64,000 nt of DNA from Haloarcula laminariae (GCF_025457605.1 NZ_JAMZFY010000001.1:1240001-1304000), one strand, 5' to 3'. Counted from the stretch's first letter, positions 25,178-34,137 are shown. Made by a program: numbers and translations. The notes: generated from the letters alone by a model not told the origin.

Positions 25178-25835
25178 GAGCGACTACGACGCCATCGTCT
25201 TCGACAACGACGGCGTCATCGTCGAACCGACCGACCGGGCCGTCCTCGTTGACGCCGTCGTCGAGAGCCTCGAGGCGTTCGACCTCGACGTCGGCCGGGC
25301 GTTCGCCGAACGGACCGTCGCCAACGACGCCGTCCCGGCCGAGACTGTCAGGGAACACGGCGTCGCGCCGGAGCCGTTCTGGCACCACCGGGAGCTGACC
25401 GCCAGCCTGGCCCAGCAGTCCCACGTCCGCGACGGCGGGAAGCCGGTGTACGACGACGTGGTCGCGCTGGGCGACCTCGACGTCCCGCTCGCGCTCGTCA
25501 GCAACAACCAACACGCCACCGTCGAGTTCCTGCTTGCCTACCACGACCTCGGGGACCTGTTCGTGTCGGCCCGCGGTCGCGCGCCCACGCTGGCCGGCGC
25601 AGCGAAGCGGAAGCCCGAGCCCCATCTCATCGAGCGCGCCCTCGACGCGGTCGGGACCGGCAACGCGCTGTACGTCGGCGATTCGGAGAAGGACATCGTC
25701 GCGGCCCGGCGTGCCGGTATCGACTCGGCGTTTCTCCGCCGGAGCCACGTCGACCACGTCGAGCTGTCCGCCGAGCCGACCTTCGAGGCGGCCGACCTGC
25801 ACGAGCTGTTCGACCGAATCCCGAACGGCCGCTGA
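25170..25835 (+). CDS. HAD-superfamily phosphatase in the phn operon
   Basis: This 221-residue HAD hydrolase of the phosphoglycolate-phosphatase type has the catalytic loop FDNDGVI (nucleophile Asp10, acid Asp12), motif II SNN, motif III Lys in KRKPEP and motif IV VGDSEKD. The cap is a helical C1 insertion. It ends the phn operon. It could dephosphorylate the ribosyl product of C-P lyase, recovering phosphate, in place of the absent PhnN/PhnP route. The substrate cannot be read from the sequence. Confidence 0.82.
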   Translation: MSESDYDAIVFDNDGVIVEPTDRAVLVDAVVESLEAFDLDVGRAFAERTVANDAVPAETVREHGVAPEPFWHHRELTASLAQQSHVRDGGKPVYDDVVALGDLDVPLALVSNNQHATVEFLLAYHDLGDLFVSARGRAPTLAGAAKRKPEPHLIERALDAVGTGNALYVGDSEKDIVAARRAGIDSAFLRRSHVDHVELSAEPTFEAADLHELFDRIPNGR

Positions 25836-25962
25836 GGGCGGCCTCACTGGATGCAGGCGGCGAGTCGGTCCGGCGCCGAGAACTGAGCTCTCGGTGCCGT
25901 TTCCGACCGAGTCCGGACTCTACGGACGATACATTGAGGTGTGGCCGGGTGGGGGTCCGCGT

Positions 25963-26358
25963 ATGCATCGTCGCACACTTCTCGGGACGCTTGCGGCCGG
26001 CTGCGGGTCGGCTCTGGCCGGCTGTGGCGGCTCGGCAGTCACCGGCGAGGTCGTCGCCAACGAGACGCCGCTGTCCCTGACCCACGAGTACGCTGTCCAG
26101 GGGACCCCCTCCGGGACGCGGCTGGTCGTCGACGTGACGGCCGAGAACGACGGGACGGACCGCATCACGACCGAGGGGCGGGTCCCGGAGCTCGCCTGCA
26201 CGTTTCTGGACGACGACGGCGAACAGCTCTACCGGTCGGGCCTTAAGCCCCGGGACCCTATCGGCGTCGGCGCCACGTCGGCGTTCGAGTTTGCGCTCAG
26301 CACCAGCGTGAGCGAGGCCGAACGGTACGAACTCACCGCCACCTGGACCGAGGACTGA
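25963..26358 (+). CDS. Small secreted lipoprotein, function unknown
   Basis: The 131-residue precursor begins MHRRTLLGTLAAG with twin arginines and a lipobox ALAGC at residue 21, so it is probably a Tat-exported, membrane-anchored lipoprotein. The mature part of about 110 residues alternates beta-strands (TRLVVDVTAENDGTDRI, FEFALSTSVSEAERYELTATW) and looks like one Ig-like/FxLYD-style domain. It lies 127 bases after the phn operon and may have its own promoter. No partner is evident. Confidence 0.75.
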   Translation: MHRRTLLGTLAAGCGSALAGCGGSAVTGEVVANETPLSLTHEYAVQGTPSGTRLVVDVTAENDGTDRITTEGRVPELACTFLDDDGEQLYRSGLKPRDPIGVGATSAFEFALSTSVSEAERYELTATWTED

Positions 26359-26430
26359 GCCGGGCCACGCCGGGCCGGCCGGCGGCCACGCGACGCAACG
26401 CCTTTTGAATCCCCGGCCCTGGACCGGGCA

Positions 26431-27027
26431 ATGAGTTCGGACACCCGCTCGAAAGTCGCACGGCTCATCGACGCCTACGACCTCGCGCCCATCGGCGCCG
26501 ACCTGGAGGCCGCGTGGCTGGGGGAGTCGGGCGAGCGACAGAGCCTGCGGGACCTCGCCGACCGGTTCAACCGGGCGCTCCTGCGCTCGGCGGTTCGGGA
26601 CGCCGGCATGGACGTCGTCGACGGAGAAATCCGGAACTACTACCGGCTGCTGACCGCTGAGGACGTGAGCGCTGGCAGGCGGGTCGAGGCCGAGAACCGG
26701 CTCGACGGGTCGGGCCTCGACGTCGACGGGCTAGTCGAGGACTTCGTCACCTACCAGGCGATACGCCACTACCTGACCGAGGTCCGCGGCGCGAGCTACG
26801 AGCGCGACGACCGCGCCGGTGTCGACCGCGAGCGGTCGGTCATCGACCGGCTCCAGAGCCGCGTCGAGCGGGTCGTCCGCGACACCGTCGACCGGCTCGC
26901 CGGCGACGGCCGGCTCGCCGTCGGCGACTACCGCGTGTTCGTCAGCGTGGACGTGCTCTGTGAGGACTGTGGCGGCCAGTACACCGTCGGGGAGTTGCTC
27001 GACCGGGGTCACTGCGACTGCGACTGA
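26431..27027 (+). CDS. Rod-determining factor RdfA family protein (copy 1)
   Basis: This 198-residue protein is of the RdfA family, named for a Haloferax volcanii protein needed for rod-shaped cells. It begins SSDTRSKVARLIDAYDLAPIGADLEAAW, has the conserved helical middle RNYYRLLTAEDVSAGRRVEAENRLD, and ends in a zinc-ribbon-like CEDCGGQYTVGELLDRGHCDCD. A CTTTTGAA element about 26 bases before the ATG fits a leaderless start. Its 3' end overlaps the convergent SMC-related gene by 19 bases. A second RdfA/SMC pair lies at 39.1-41.7 kb. Confidence 0.85.
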   Translation: MSSDTRSKVARLIDAYDLAPIGADLEAAWLGESGERQSLRDLADRFNRALLRSAVRDAGMDVVDGEIRNYYRLLTAEDVSAGRRVEAENRLDGSGLDVDGLVEDFVTYQAIRHYLTEVRGASYERDDRAGVDRERSVIDRLQSRVERVVRDTVDRLAGDGRLAVGDYRVFVSVDVLCEDCGGQYTVGELLDRGHCDCD

Positions 27028-28979
27028 CCGATGTTTCGCACCCGGTCGTAGCTGTCGGGCAGCGCCGCGGCGTCCTCGGGCAGCAGTGCGACGACCAGGT
27101 AGGGCACCTCGTCGCTGAAGTACTCGACCAGGGCGGCGATGCGGTCGGCGTCGATGGCCTCCAGGGAGTCGAGCAGCATGAACGGGACCTGCTCGGCGAC
27201 GTCGTGGACGAGATAGCCGGCCAGCGCGAAGACGAGCCCGGTGACCGCCCGCTCCGACTCCGAGAGGTGGGCCACAGTGTCCTCGTAGACGGTCCCGCCG
27301 ACGGAGCTGCGGACCACGTGGAGCGCGAACTCCGAGCCCTCGATGACCGAGTCGGCGTCGACGGTAGCCACCGAATCGCCCGGGCCGTCGAGCCGTTCGA
27401 GCCAGATGCGCTCGACGTTCTCGTAGTCCAGTATGTCGAGCAGGTCGGCCATGCGGTCGTTGAACGCCGTCGTCGCCTCCGTCTCCAGGGTGTCGATGCG
27501 GGTCCGCAGGTCGATGAGCTCCTGGACGACGGACTCGCGGCGGCTGACAAGCGCCTCGTCGCGGCGAATCTCCGCTTCGGCCTCGGCAATCTCCGCTTCG
27601 ATGTCTTCGAGCGTCGATTCCAGCGATTCGAGCGTAAACTCCAGTTCGTTGGCTTCGCTGTGGAGGTCGAGCAGTTCGTCGACCTCGACCGAGCGCAGCG
27701 CCGCCACCTCGCCTTCGAGTGCCCGGACGCTGTCCGAGAGGTTGTCCCGTTGCTCCCGCAGGTCCGAGAGGGCCTCCTGGCGGCGCTCTATCTCGGCGTC
27801 GACGTCGTCGATTGTGTCGGTGAGCTCCTCGCGTCGGTCCACCATCTCGGTGAGGCGGGTCTGCTCCTCGGCCAGCGTCTCGATTTTGGCCGTCAGTTCG
27901 TCTATCTCCGCGAACGTCTCCTGCCGGTGCTCGCGCAGGGTCTCCAGGGTCGACTCGAAGCGTTCGGGCCGGACCGTCGAGCCGCAGGTCCAGCAGGTCG
28001 TCTTCGACCCGCGATAGAGCTTGTCGGTGATATCGCCGACGCTGTCGGGCGTCCCGCCCAGGGCGGTGGCGACGCGGTCGTGTGCGCCGTCGGCGAACTC
28101 CTCGTTGAGCCCGATGATGGTCTGGAGGCGGGAGGCGTACGTCGAGAGTTCGCGCTTGCGCTCGCGGCGGGCCGAGAGGTCCGATTCCAGCTCCGCGAGC
28201 CGGTCTGCCGGCGCGTCGGGGAGGCCGGCCAGTTCGGCGGCGAGCCGCCCGCGTTCCTCCCGCAGGGCCGAGAGGCTCTCCTGTTCGTCGGAGATGTCGG
28301 CCCGGACCCGCCGGAGCTCCTCGCGGGTCGCCCGCAGCTCGTCGAGTCGGGTCTCGAGGTCGTCCGAGTTCGGCTGTGTCAGCTCGACCGTGAGGTCGCG
28401 CCCGTCGAGGCGGTCCTCGACCTCGGCCAGCTCCTCGCGCGTCGCCGTTATCTCCGACTGCGTTTCGGTGCGTCGCCGTTCCAGTTCCGGGAGCCGCTGT
28501 TTGAGCGAGGCGATGGCGTCCAGCTCCTCGTCGATTTCGGCCTTGCGCTGTTCCGCGTCCTGAATCTCGCGGCGCAGCTCCGACGTGTCCACCGGCCGCA
28601 TGATGATGTCGCGGAGCTCGTCGCCCCGGACGACGGCCCGGCGCGCCTCGTTGTCAGCCAGGAGAAAGGCAAAGAGGTTGGCAAGCGTCGGGTCGGCGAG
28701 CAGCCCGTCGCCGGAGCTGACGACCCCGTCTTCCGTCCGCGTAATCCGACGCGTGTACGTCTCCTCACCGAGCGACAGCGAGACGCGCCCCCGCTTCGCG
28801 TCGCCTTTGACTGTGGTCCAGTCGCTACCGAGCGCGGCCATCATCGCCGTCAGGAACGAGGTCCGGTTGGTCGCGTTCCGACCGGCGAGGACGGTCACGC
28901 CCGGCGACAGGCACACCGTCGCAGACTCGATGCCGCCGATGTTCTCGACGGTCACGGTCGCCTCCCCGTCGGCCGTCAT
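27009..28979 (-). CDS. Archaea-specific SMC-related protein (Sph-like, copy 1)
   Basis: This 656-residue ABC-ATPase coiled-coil protein carries an N-terminal ATPase half with VTVENIGGIESATV and P-loop GRNATNRTS. Long coiled coils run from about 120 to 520. A zinc-hook-like CWTCGS sits in the middle, near residue 335. The C-terminal half has SESERAVTGLVFALAGYLV and Walker B FMLLDSLEAID. It is much shorter than true SMC proteins. The start at 28979 (MTADGEATVTV) is favoured over one 12 bases upstream because it matches the start of the second copy. Its partner is the convergent RdfA gene; a role in cell shape or chromosome organisation is known only for relatives. Confidence 0.88.
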   Translation of the reverse strand: MTADGEATVTVENIGGIESATVCLSPGVTVLAGRNATNRTSFLTAMMAALGSDWTTVKGDAKRGRVSLSLGEETYTRRITRTEDGVVSSGDGLLADPTLANLFAFLLADNEARRAVVRGDELRDIIMRPVDTSELRREIQDAEQRKAEIDEELDAIASLKQRLPELERRRTETQSEITATREELAEVEDRLDGRDLTVELTQPNSDDLETRLDELRATREELRRVRADISDEQESLSALREERGRLAAELAGLPDAPADRLAELESDLSARRERKRELSTYASRLQTIIGLNEEFADGAHDRVATALGGTPDSVGDITDKLYRGSKTTCWTCGSTVRPERFESTLETLREHRQETFAEIDELTAKIETLAEEQTRLTEMVDRREELTDTIDDVDAEIERRQEALSDLREQRDNLSDSVRALEGEVAALRSVEVDELLDLHSEANELEFTLESLESTLEDIEAEIAEAEAEIRRDEALVSRRESVVQELIDLRTRIDTLETEATTAFNDRMADLLDILDYENVERIWLERLDGPGDSVATVDADSVIEGSEFALHVVRSSVGGTVYEDTVAHLSESERAVTGLVFALAGYLVHDVAEQVPFMLLDSLEAIDADRIAALVEYFSDEVPYLVVALLPEDAAALPDSYDRVRNIGQSQSQ

Positions 28980-29234
28980 CGCCGGGTGCATGGCTCTATC
29001 TCCGCCGGTCCCGATGTTAAGCGCTAGGGCGCGGGCGAGCCCGGCATTTCAGTGTTCCGCCGTTCTCAGGACAACAGAATAACAGGCATATGTTTGTTAG
29101 CTATTCGTGAGCGCCCCCATCATTCCGCACACTTTCAATCACCTTAGTCCGCATAACGAGCAAAAACAATCTGTTCCGTGCATAAACGCTAACGTTTATG
29201 GTAGATAGTGGATGTAGCTATTGGTGTCGCAACA
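28980..29234. promoter_or_regulatory. Divergent region upstream of the SMC-related gene and the fructose PTS operon
   Basis: This AT-richer stretch, about 250 bases, holds no protein-like frame. It contains the palindrome at 29181-29200 described separately and several TTTG/CAAA runs near 29085-29100 and 29155-29175. Confidence 0.5.
29181..29200. promoter_or_regulatory. Inverted repeat overlapping the putative ptfC TATA element
   Basis: CATAAACGCTAACGTTTATG has perfect 8-base arms (CATAAACG/CGTTTATG) around CTAA. The right arm contains TTTATG, which can act as the TATA element for ptfC, whose ATG follows 35 bases later. A site laid over the promoter core is expected for a repressor. The regulator gene is not adjacent. 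Confidence 0.55.
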
Positions 29235-30380
29235 ATGTCAGAGAGCAACAAAACCGAACGCATGCTCCGGTCGCACCTGACCTCCGTCAAGGAGGACCTG
29301 ATGACCGGCGTGTCGTTCATGATTCCGTTCGTCACCATCGGTGGTATCTTCCTCGCCCTCGCGTACGCGGTGGGCGATACCGAAGCAGTGTTCTCGAACA
29401 CCGGCTCGGCCGGCTGGTTCCTCGCCCAGGTCGGTACCGCCGGCCTCACAATCATGGTCCCCATCCTGGGGGCCTACATCGCCTACGCCATCGCTGACCG
29501 GCCGGGCCTCGCGCCCGGCTTCCTGCTCTCGTACCTCATCCAGGACGGGGCCGTCGTCGCGGAGGCGGCGAAGGTCATCGGCATCTCCGGCGGCGAGGCC
29601 GGCGCCGGCTACCTCGGCGCCATCGTCGCCGGGCTGCTGGCCGGGTACGTGGCCCGCTGGTTCAAGGGCCTCGACGTGCCGGAGTTCCTCGCCCCCATGA
29701 TGCCCGTGCTCATCATTCCGGTCGCCACGATGGCCGTGCTGACGCCCATCATGCTGTTCGTGCTGGGCGTCCCGGTCGCGCTCGCTAACGCGGGCCTCAC
29801 CGGCTTCCTGGAGGGAATGCAGGGCGGGCAGGCGATTCTCGTCGGAACGATTCTGGGCGGGATGATGGCCTTCGACATGGGCGGTCCGGTCAACAAGGTG
29901 GCCTACGTCTTCTCGACGGGGCTCATCACCGAGGGCATCTACGCGCCGATGGCGGCCGTGATGATCGGCGGGATGGTCCCGCCTATCGGCCTGGCGCTGT
30001 CGAACTTCATCTCCCCGCACAAGTACGCGGCCGAGATGTACGAGAACGCGAAGAGCGGCGTCGTGCTGGGTTTCTCGTTCATCACTGAGGGCGCGATTCC
30101 GTACGCGGCGGCCGACCCGCTGCGTGTCATCCCCGCGGTCGTGGCCGGCAGCGCCGTCGGCGGCGCCGCCTCGATGGCGATGAACGTCACGATGCCCGCG
30201 CCCCACGGCGGCATCTTCGTCATCCCGCTGTCGAACAAGCCGTTCATGTTCCTCGCCTGCATCGTGCTGGGGTCGTTCGTCACGGCGGCCGTCGCACTCG
30301 TACTGAAACCCGACTTCGAGGACCGCGTCGACGCCGGCACCGAGTCCGCGTCGACGGGCGCCTCGCCGAGCGACGACTAA
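29235..30380 (+). CDS. ptfC: Fructose-specific PTS permease EIIC
   Basis: This 381-residue polytopic membrane protein of the fructose EIIC family has about nine to ten hydrophobic segments. Family signatures are GVSFMIPFVTIGGIFLALAYA, PGLAPGFLLSYLIQDG, FDMGGPVNKVAY and FITEGAIPYAAADPLRVIPA. The ATG at 29235 gives the usual polar start MSESNKTERMLRSHLTSVKEDL; a GTG 27 bases upstream is the alternative. It brings in fructose with phosphorylation at C1. First gene of an eight-gene fructose operon; EIIA, EIIB, HPr and EI are separate genes here. Confidence 0.94.
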   Translation: MSESNKTERMLRSHLTSVKEDLMTGVSFMIPFVTIGGIFLALAYAVGDTEAVFSNTGSAGWFLAQVGTAGLTIMVPILGAYIAYAIADRPGLAPGFLLSYLIQDGAVVAEAAKVIGISGGEAGAGYLGAIVAGLLAGYVARWFKGLDVPEFLAPMMPVLIIPVATMAVLTPIMLFVLGVPVALANAGLTGFLEGMQGGQAILVGTILGGMMAFDMGGPVNKVAYVFSTGLITEGIYAPMAAVMIGGMVPPIGLALSNFISPHKYAAEMYENAKSGVVLGFSFITEGAIPYAAADPLRVIPAVVAGSAVGGAASMAMNVTMPAPHGGIFVIPLSNKPFMFLACIVLGSFVTAAVALVLKPDFEDRVDAGTESASTGASPSDD

Positions 30381-30386
30381 CTCACA

Positions 30387-30860
30387 ATGACAGACCAGAT
30401 ACCCGACGACATCGACGAGCTGATTCCGGCGAGCCACATCTCGCTGTCCGAGCCGCCGGCCGAGAAGGAGGCGACCATCGAGTTCCTGCTCGACTTAGTG
30501 GTCGAGTCGGGCCGCGTCGACGACCGACAGGCGGCCCTGGACGCGCTGCTGGCCCGCGAAGAGGAGACGAGCACCGGCGTCGGCATGGGCATCGGTATCC
30601 CCCACGCCAAGACCGAGGCCGTCAATCGCCCGTCGCTCGCCTTCGCCCGCTCTGACGAGGGCATCGACTTCGGTTCGATGGACGGCGAGCCCGCGACGCT
30701 CATCTTCATGATACTCGTCCCCAAGGAGGGCGGCGAGGACCACCTCACCATCCTCAGCTCGCTCTCGCGGGCGCTGATGCACGACGACGTGCGCGAGCGC
30801 TTACACGAGGCCGAAGACGAGAGCGAGGTCCAGGACACGCTCCGGGAGGCCATCGCATGA
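30387..30860 (+). CDS. ptfA: Fructose PTS EIIA component
   Basis: This 157-residue cytoplasmic EIIA of the mannitol/fructose family has the phospho-accepting His73 in GIGIPHAKTEAV, with the following FARSDEGIDFGSMDG and FMILVPKEGGEDHLTILSSLSR. It passes phosphate from HPr to EIIB. It starts 6 bases after ptfC and overlaps ptsH by 4 bases. Confidence 0.94.
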   Translation: MTDQIPDDIDELIPASHISLSEPPAEKEATIEFLLDLVVESGRVDDRQAALDALLAREEETSTGVGMGIGIPHAKTEAVNRPSLAFARSDEGIDFGSMDGEPATLIFMILVPKEGGEDHLTILSSLSRALMHDDVRERLHEAEDESEVQDTLREAIA

Positions 30861-31135
30861 GCCAGGAGCGCACCGTCGAAATCGTCCCGGAAGCGGGCCT
30901 GCACGCCCGCCCGGCGGCGCTGTTCGTCGAGGCGGTCAACGACCACGAGGCCGAGGTCGAGGCCGGTCCCCCCGACGGGGACCTCGTCCCGGCCCAGTCG
31001 ATGATTGCCGTCACCAGCCTCGGCGTCGGTCACGGCGACGAACTCCGACTCGTCGCCGACGGCCCCGACGCCGGCGCGGTCCTCGACGAGCTAGAGCGAA
31101 TACTGACAACCCCCGAGGACGAACTAGAGGCGTAA
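30857..31135 (+). CDS. ptsH: Phosphocarrier protein HPr
   Basis: This 92-residue HPr carries active-site His16 in PEAGLHARPAALFV and a Ser48 in PAQSMIAVTSLGVG at the place of the regulatory serine of Gram-positive HPr. The fold length is standard with a short acidic tail. It lies between EIIA and enzyme I and is read with 4-base overlap after ptfA and a 2-base gap before ptsI. Confidence 0.95.
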   Translation: MSQERTVEIVPEAGLHARPAALFVEAVNDHEAEVEAGPPDGDLVPAQSMIAVTSLGVGHGDELRLVADGPDAGAVLDELERILTTPEDELEA

Positions 31136-31137
31136 CC

Positions 31138-32820
31138 ATGGCATCTCGCACACTCACCGGCACCGGCGCGACGCCCCGCTCGGGACTGGGGACCGTCGTC
31201 TGGTACGACCCCGAAATCACACTCCCCGACGCCGACGAATCGGAGGGCGTCGACGCCGAACGCGACCGCTTCGAGGACGCTGTCGAAACCGCACGCGCCG
31301 AGCTGGAACACGAGCGGGACGCGACGGCCGAGCGGGTGGGCGAGGAGGAGGCCGCTATCTTCGAGGCCCACATCCAGTTCCTGGAGGACCCGACCATCGC
31401 CGACGCGGTCGAGACCAGCATCGAGGACGGGCAACCCGCGGCGCTGGCCGTCGACGACGCCTTCGGCGAGCACATCGAGCAGTTCGAGGGGATGGAGGGG
31501 CGCATGGCCGAGCGCGCCGACGACCTCCGGGACGTGCGCGACCGCCTGCTGCGCCTGCTGACCGGCGGCGAGCGGGTGAACCTGGCCGACCTGCCCGAGG
31601 GCAGCGTCGTGCTGGCCGAGCGGCTCACGCCCAGCGACACCGCCCAGTTAGACCCCGAGACGGTGGCCGGCTTCGCCACGGTCACCGGCGGCCGGACCTC
31701 CCACGCGGCCATCTTCGCCCGGTCGCTGGCGCTGCCGGCCGTCGTCGGCGTGGGCGAGGCGCTGAACGACATCGCGAACGACACCGAAGTCATCGTCGAC
31801 GGCGACGCCGGCGAGGTGCTCGTCGAGCCCGACGACGACGAGCGCGCGGCCGCACGCGCCGACGAGGGCGCGGACGTGGTCGAAGCGATGGTCGAGACCG
31901 GCGACGGCCGCGAGATAGAGGTGGCCGCCAACGTCGGCCGGCCCGAGGAACTGGAGCCGGCCGCCGCCCGCGGCGCGGACGGCGTCGGGCTCTACCGGAC
32001 CGAGTTCCTCTTCCTCGACCGGCAGTCCCCGCCCGAGGAGGACGAGCAGTACGAGGCCGTCAGGGACGCGCTCGACACCTTCCCGGACGGCCGCGTCGTC
32101 GTCCGGACGCTGGACATCGGCGGGGACAAGCAGATACCCTACCTGGACCTCCCCGAGGAGGAGAACCCGTTCCTGGGCGAGCGGGGCATCCGGCGCTCGC
32201 TCGACCCCGACTCGGAGCTGTTCCGCACGCAGCTGCGGGCGCTGCTTCGCGCGGCCGCCGACGGCGCCGGGGAGCTGAACGTGATGTTCCCCCTGGTCGC
32301 GACCGTCGAGGAGCTGGAGGCGAGCATCGAGGCGGTCAACGACGCCGCCAGCGAACTCGACGACCGCGGCGTCGACTACGAGCGGCCCTCGCTGGGCGTG
32401 ATGGTCGAGACGCCAAGCGCCGTCTTCATGGCCGACGAGTTCGCAAAGCGGGTCGACTTCCTCTCCATCGGGACGAACGACCTCACGCAGTACGTGATGG
32501 CCGCCGACCGCGAGAACGAGCGCGTCGGCCACCTCCACGACCCGACCCACCCCGGCGTGGTGCGCGCGATAGCCGACACCGTCGAGCGGGCCCACGCCCA
32601 GGACGCCTGGGTCGGGATGTGCGGGGAGATGGCCGGCAACCCCGACGTGACCGAGCTGCTCGTCGGCCTCGGGCTGGACGAACTCAGCATGAGCGCCGTC
32701 ACCATCCCCGACGTGAAAGCCGCCGTCAGCGAGACCGAGTACAGTGCCGCACGCGAGCGCGCCGAGAGCGCGCTCCGTGTCGCAACGCGCAGTGAGGTTC
32801 ACGAGACAATAGACCAATGA
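31138..32820 (+). CDS. ptsI: PTS enzyme I (PEP:HPr phosphotransferase)
   Basis: This 560-residue enzyme I has phospho-His189 in GGRTSHAAIFARSLALPAVV, the PEP-binding GVGLYRTEFLFLDR, the FSIGTNDLTQY-type loop (FLSIGTNDLTQY) and the C-terminal WVGMCGEMAGNP with the active-site cysteine. Domains run in the usual order: N-terminal HPr-binding helical part about 25-145, phosphohistidine domain about 150-225, and PEP barrel about 255-545. It takes phosphate from PEP to HPr. Confidence 0.95.
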   Translation: MASRTLTGTGATPRSGLGTVVWYDPEITLPDADESEGVDAERDRFEDAVETARAELEHERDATAERVGEEEAAIFEAHIQFLEDPTIADAVETSIEDGQPAALAVDDAFGEHIEQFEGMEGRMAERADDLRDVRDRLLRLLTGGERVNLADLPEGSVVLAERLTPSDTAQLDPETVAGFATVTGGRTSHAAIFARSLALPAVVGVGEALNDIANDTEVIVDGDAGEVLVEPDDDERAAARADEGADVVEAMVETGDGREIEVAANVGRPEELEPAAARGADGVGLYRTEFLFLDRQSPPEEDEQYEAVRDALDTFPDGRVVVRTLDIGGDKQIPYLDLPEEENPFLGERGIRRSLDPDSELFRTQLRALLRAAADGAGELNVMFPLVATVEELEASIEAVNDAASELDDRGVDYERPSLGVMVETPSAVFMADEFAKRVDFLSIGTNDLTQYVMAADRENERVGHLHDPTHPGVVRAIADTVERAHAQDAWVGMCGEMAGNPDVTELLVGLGLDELSMSAVTIPDVKAAVSETEYSAARERAESALRVATRSEVHETIDQ

Positions 32821-33263
32821 AATTCGTCGCCGTCACCGCCTGTCCGACCGGTATCGCACACAGTCAGATGGGCGCCGAAAATCTAGAACAGGAAGCAGAG
32901 AGACGCGGTCACGACATCAAAGTCGAGATCCAGGGCGCGATGGGCGCCGAAAACGAGCTCACGGCCGAGGACATCGCCGAGGCCGACGCCGCCATCATCG
33001 CCGCCGACACGTCGGTAAGCCGGGACCGGTTCGAGGACCTGCCGCTCGTCAAGGGCACCATCAAGGCCGCCGTCAACGACGTCGAGGGGCTCATGGACCA
33101 GGCCGAGGAGGCCGCCGGGGCCGACGCCGACACGGAAGTGACCGTCGAAGCCGACGCGACCGACGACACGGACGACGACCACGACAGCGGCTCGCCGGAC
33201 GTGCGCCGCGGCGGCGACCGCTCGAAGGGCCTCGTCGCCCGGCTGAAGCGACTGCTGAGCTGA
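32817..33263 (+). CDS. ptfB: Fructose PTS EIIB component
   Basis: This 148-residue EIIB has phospho-Cys9 in AVTACPTGIAHSQMGAENLE and the family's DIKVEIQGAMGAENELTAEDI. Residues 1-103 are the EIIB domain. The remaining 45 residues are an acidic tail ending in a basic patch (RSKGLVARLKRLL) that may be an amphipathic helix contacting the membrane or EIIC. Coupled to ptsI by a 4-base overlap. Confidence 0.93.
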   Translation: MKFVAVTACPTGIAHSQMGAENLEQEAERRGHDIKVEIQGAMGAENELTAEDIAEADAAIIAADTSVSRDRFEDLPLVKGTIKAAVNDVEGLMDQAEEAAGADADTEVTVEADATDDTDDDHDSGSPDVRRGGDRSKGLVARLKRLLS

Positions 33264-33345
33264 ACCCGCCGACCCGTTGGCCCGGCCGCCGAGCCGTTGT
33301 CCGAGACACCGACCGCAAACCACGCAGACAACCCAACAGACACAC

Positions 33346-34134
33346 ATGTACGATTTCACCGACTCATCGCTCGTCCGCAACGACAAGACGCTAGTGCTCG
33401 CTCACGACCACGGGCTCGAACACGGCCCGAAGCAGTTCAGCGGCGTCGAGGAGCGCCTCGACCCCCGAGAGGTGTTCGAGATGGCGACCCACGACGCCGT
33501 CACGGCCCTCGCAGTTGGGAAGGGGCTCGCCGAGACCTACTACCCCAGCTACGAGGACGACGTGAACCTGCTGGCGAAGCTCAACGGCAGTTCGGACCTC
33601 TGGATGGGCGACCCCTACTCGCCCCAGAACTGGTCCGTCGATTACGCCGCTGAACTCGGCGCCGACGCCATCGGCTACACCATCTACCCCGGCGTCAACA
33701 AGGAGCCGGAGATGTTCGAGGACTTCCGTCCGGTCCAAGAGGCCGCCCGTGACCACGACCTCCCCATCGCCATGTGGTCGTACCCGCGCGGCCAGGCCGT
33801 CAAGTCACATCGCAGCGAGTCCATCATCGCCTACGCGGCCCGCCTGGGCCTGGAACTGGGGGCGGACTTCACGAAGGTCAAATACCCCCGGAGCAAGGAG
33901 GCGATGGCCCACGCCGTCGAGTCGGCCGCCGACAACCGCGTCCTCCTGTCGGGCGGGTCGAAGACATCCGACCGCGACTTCCTCGAACTCGTCGAGGACT
34001 GCATGGACGTCGGCGTCTCCGGGCTCGCGGTCGGCCGCAACGTCTGGCAGCGCGAGGACCCCTACGCCATCCTCGATAAACTCGAAGGGGTCGTCTTCGA
34101 GGAGGCGACGGCCGACGACGTCCTGGAGGGGTAA
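33346..34134 (+). CDS. fba: Archaeal class I fructose-1,6-bisphosphate aldolase
   Basis: This 262-residue archaeal-type class I aldolase (DhnA/FbaB family) has LAHDHGLEHGP, GYTIYPGVNKE, MWSYPRGQAVKS and the Schiff-base lysine region DFTKVKYPR (K177/K179). The later LSGGSKTSDRDF and VSGLAVGRNVWQR bind phosphate. The start at 33346 is 80 bases after ptfB. It splits fructose-1,6-bisphosphate made by the PTS and 1-phosphofructokinase. Confidence 0.93.
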   Translation: MYDFTDSSLVRNDKTLVLAHDHGLEHGPKQFSGVEERLDPREVFEMATHDAVTALAVGKGLAETYYPSYEDDVNLLAKLNGSSDLWMGDPYSPQNWSVDYAAELGADAIGYTIYPGVNKEPEMFEDFRPVQEAARDHDLPIAMWSYPRGQAVKSHRSESIIAYAARLGLELGADFTKVKYPRSKEAMAHAVESAADNRVLLSGGSKTSDRDFLELVEDCMDVGVSGLAVGRNVWQREDPYAILDKLEGVVFEEATADDVLEG

Positions 34135-34137
34135 CGG

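Noticed and set aside
27204-29027. Open frame antisense to the SMC-related gene
   Set aside because: The coiled-coil gene on the minus strand is complete with P-loop, hook and Walker B; the plus frame lacks any motif.
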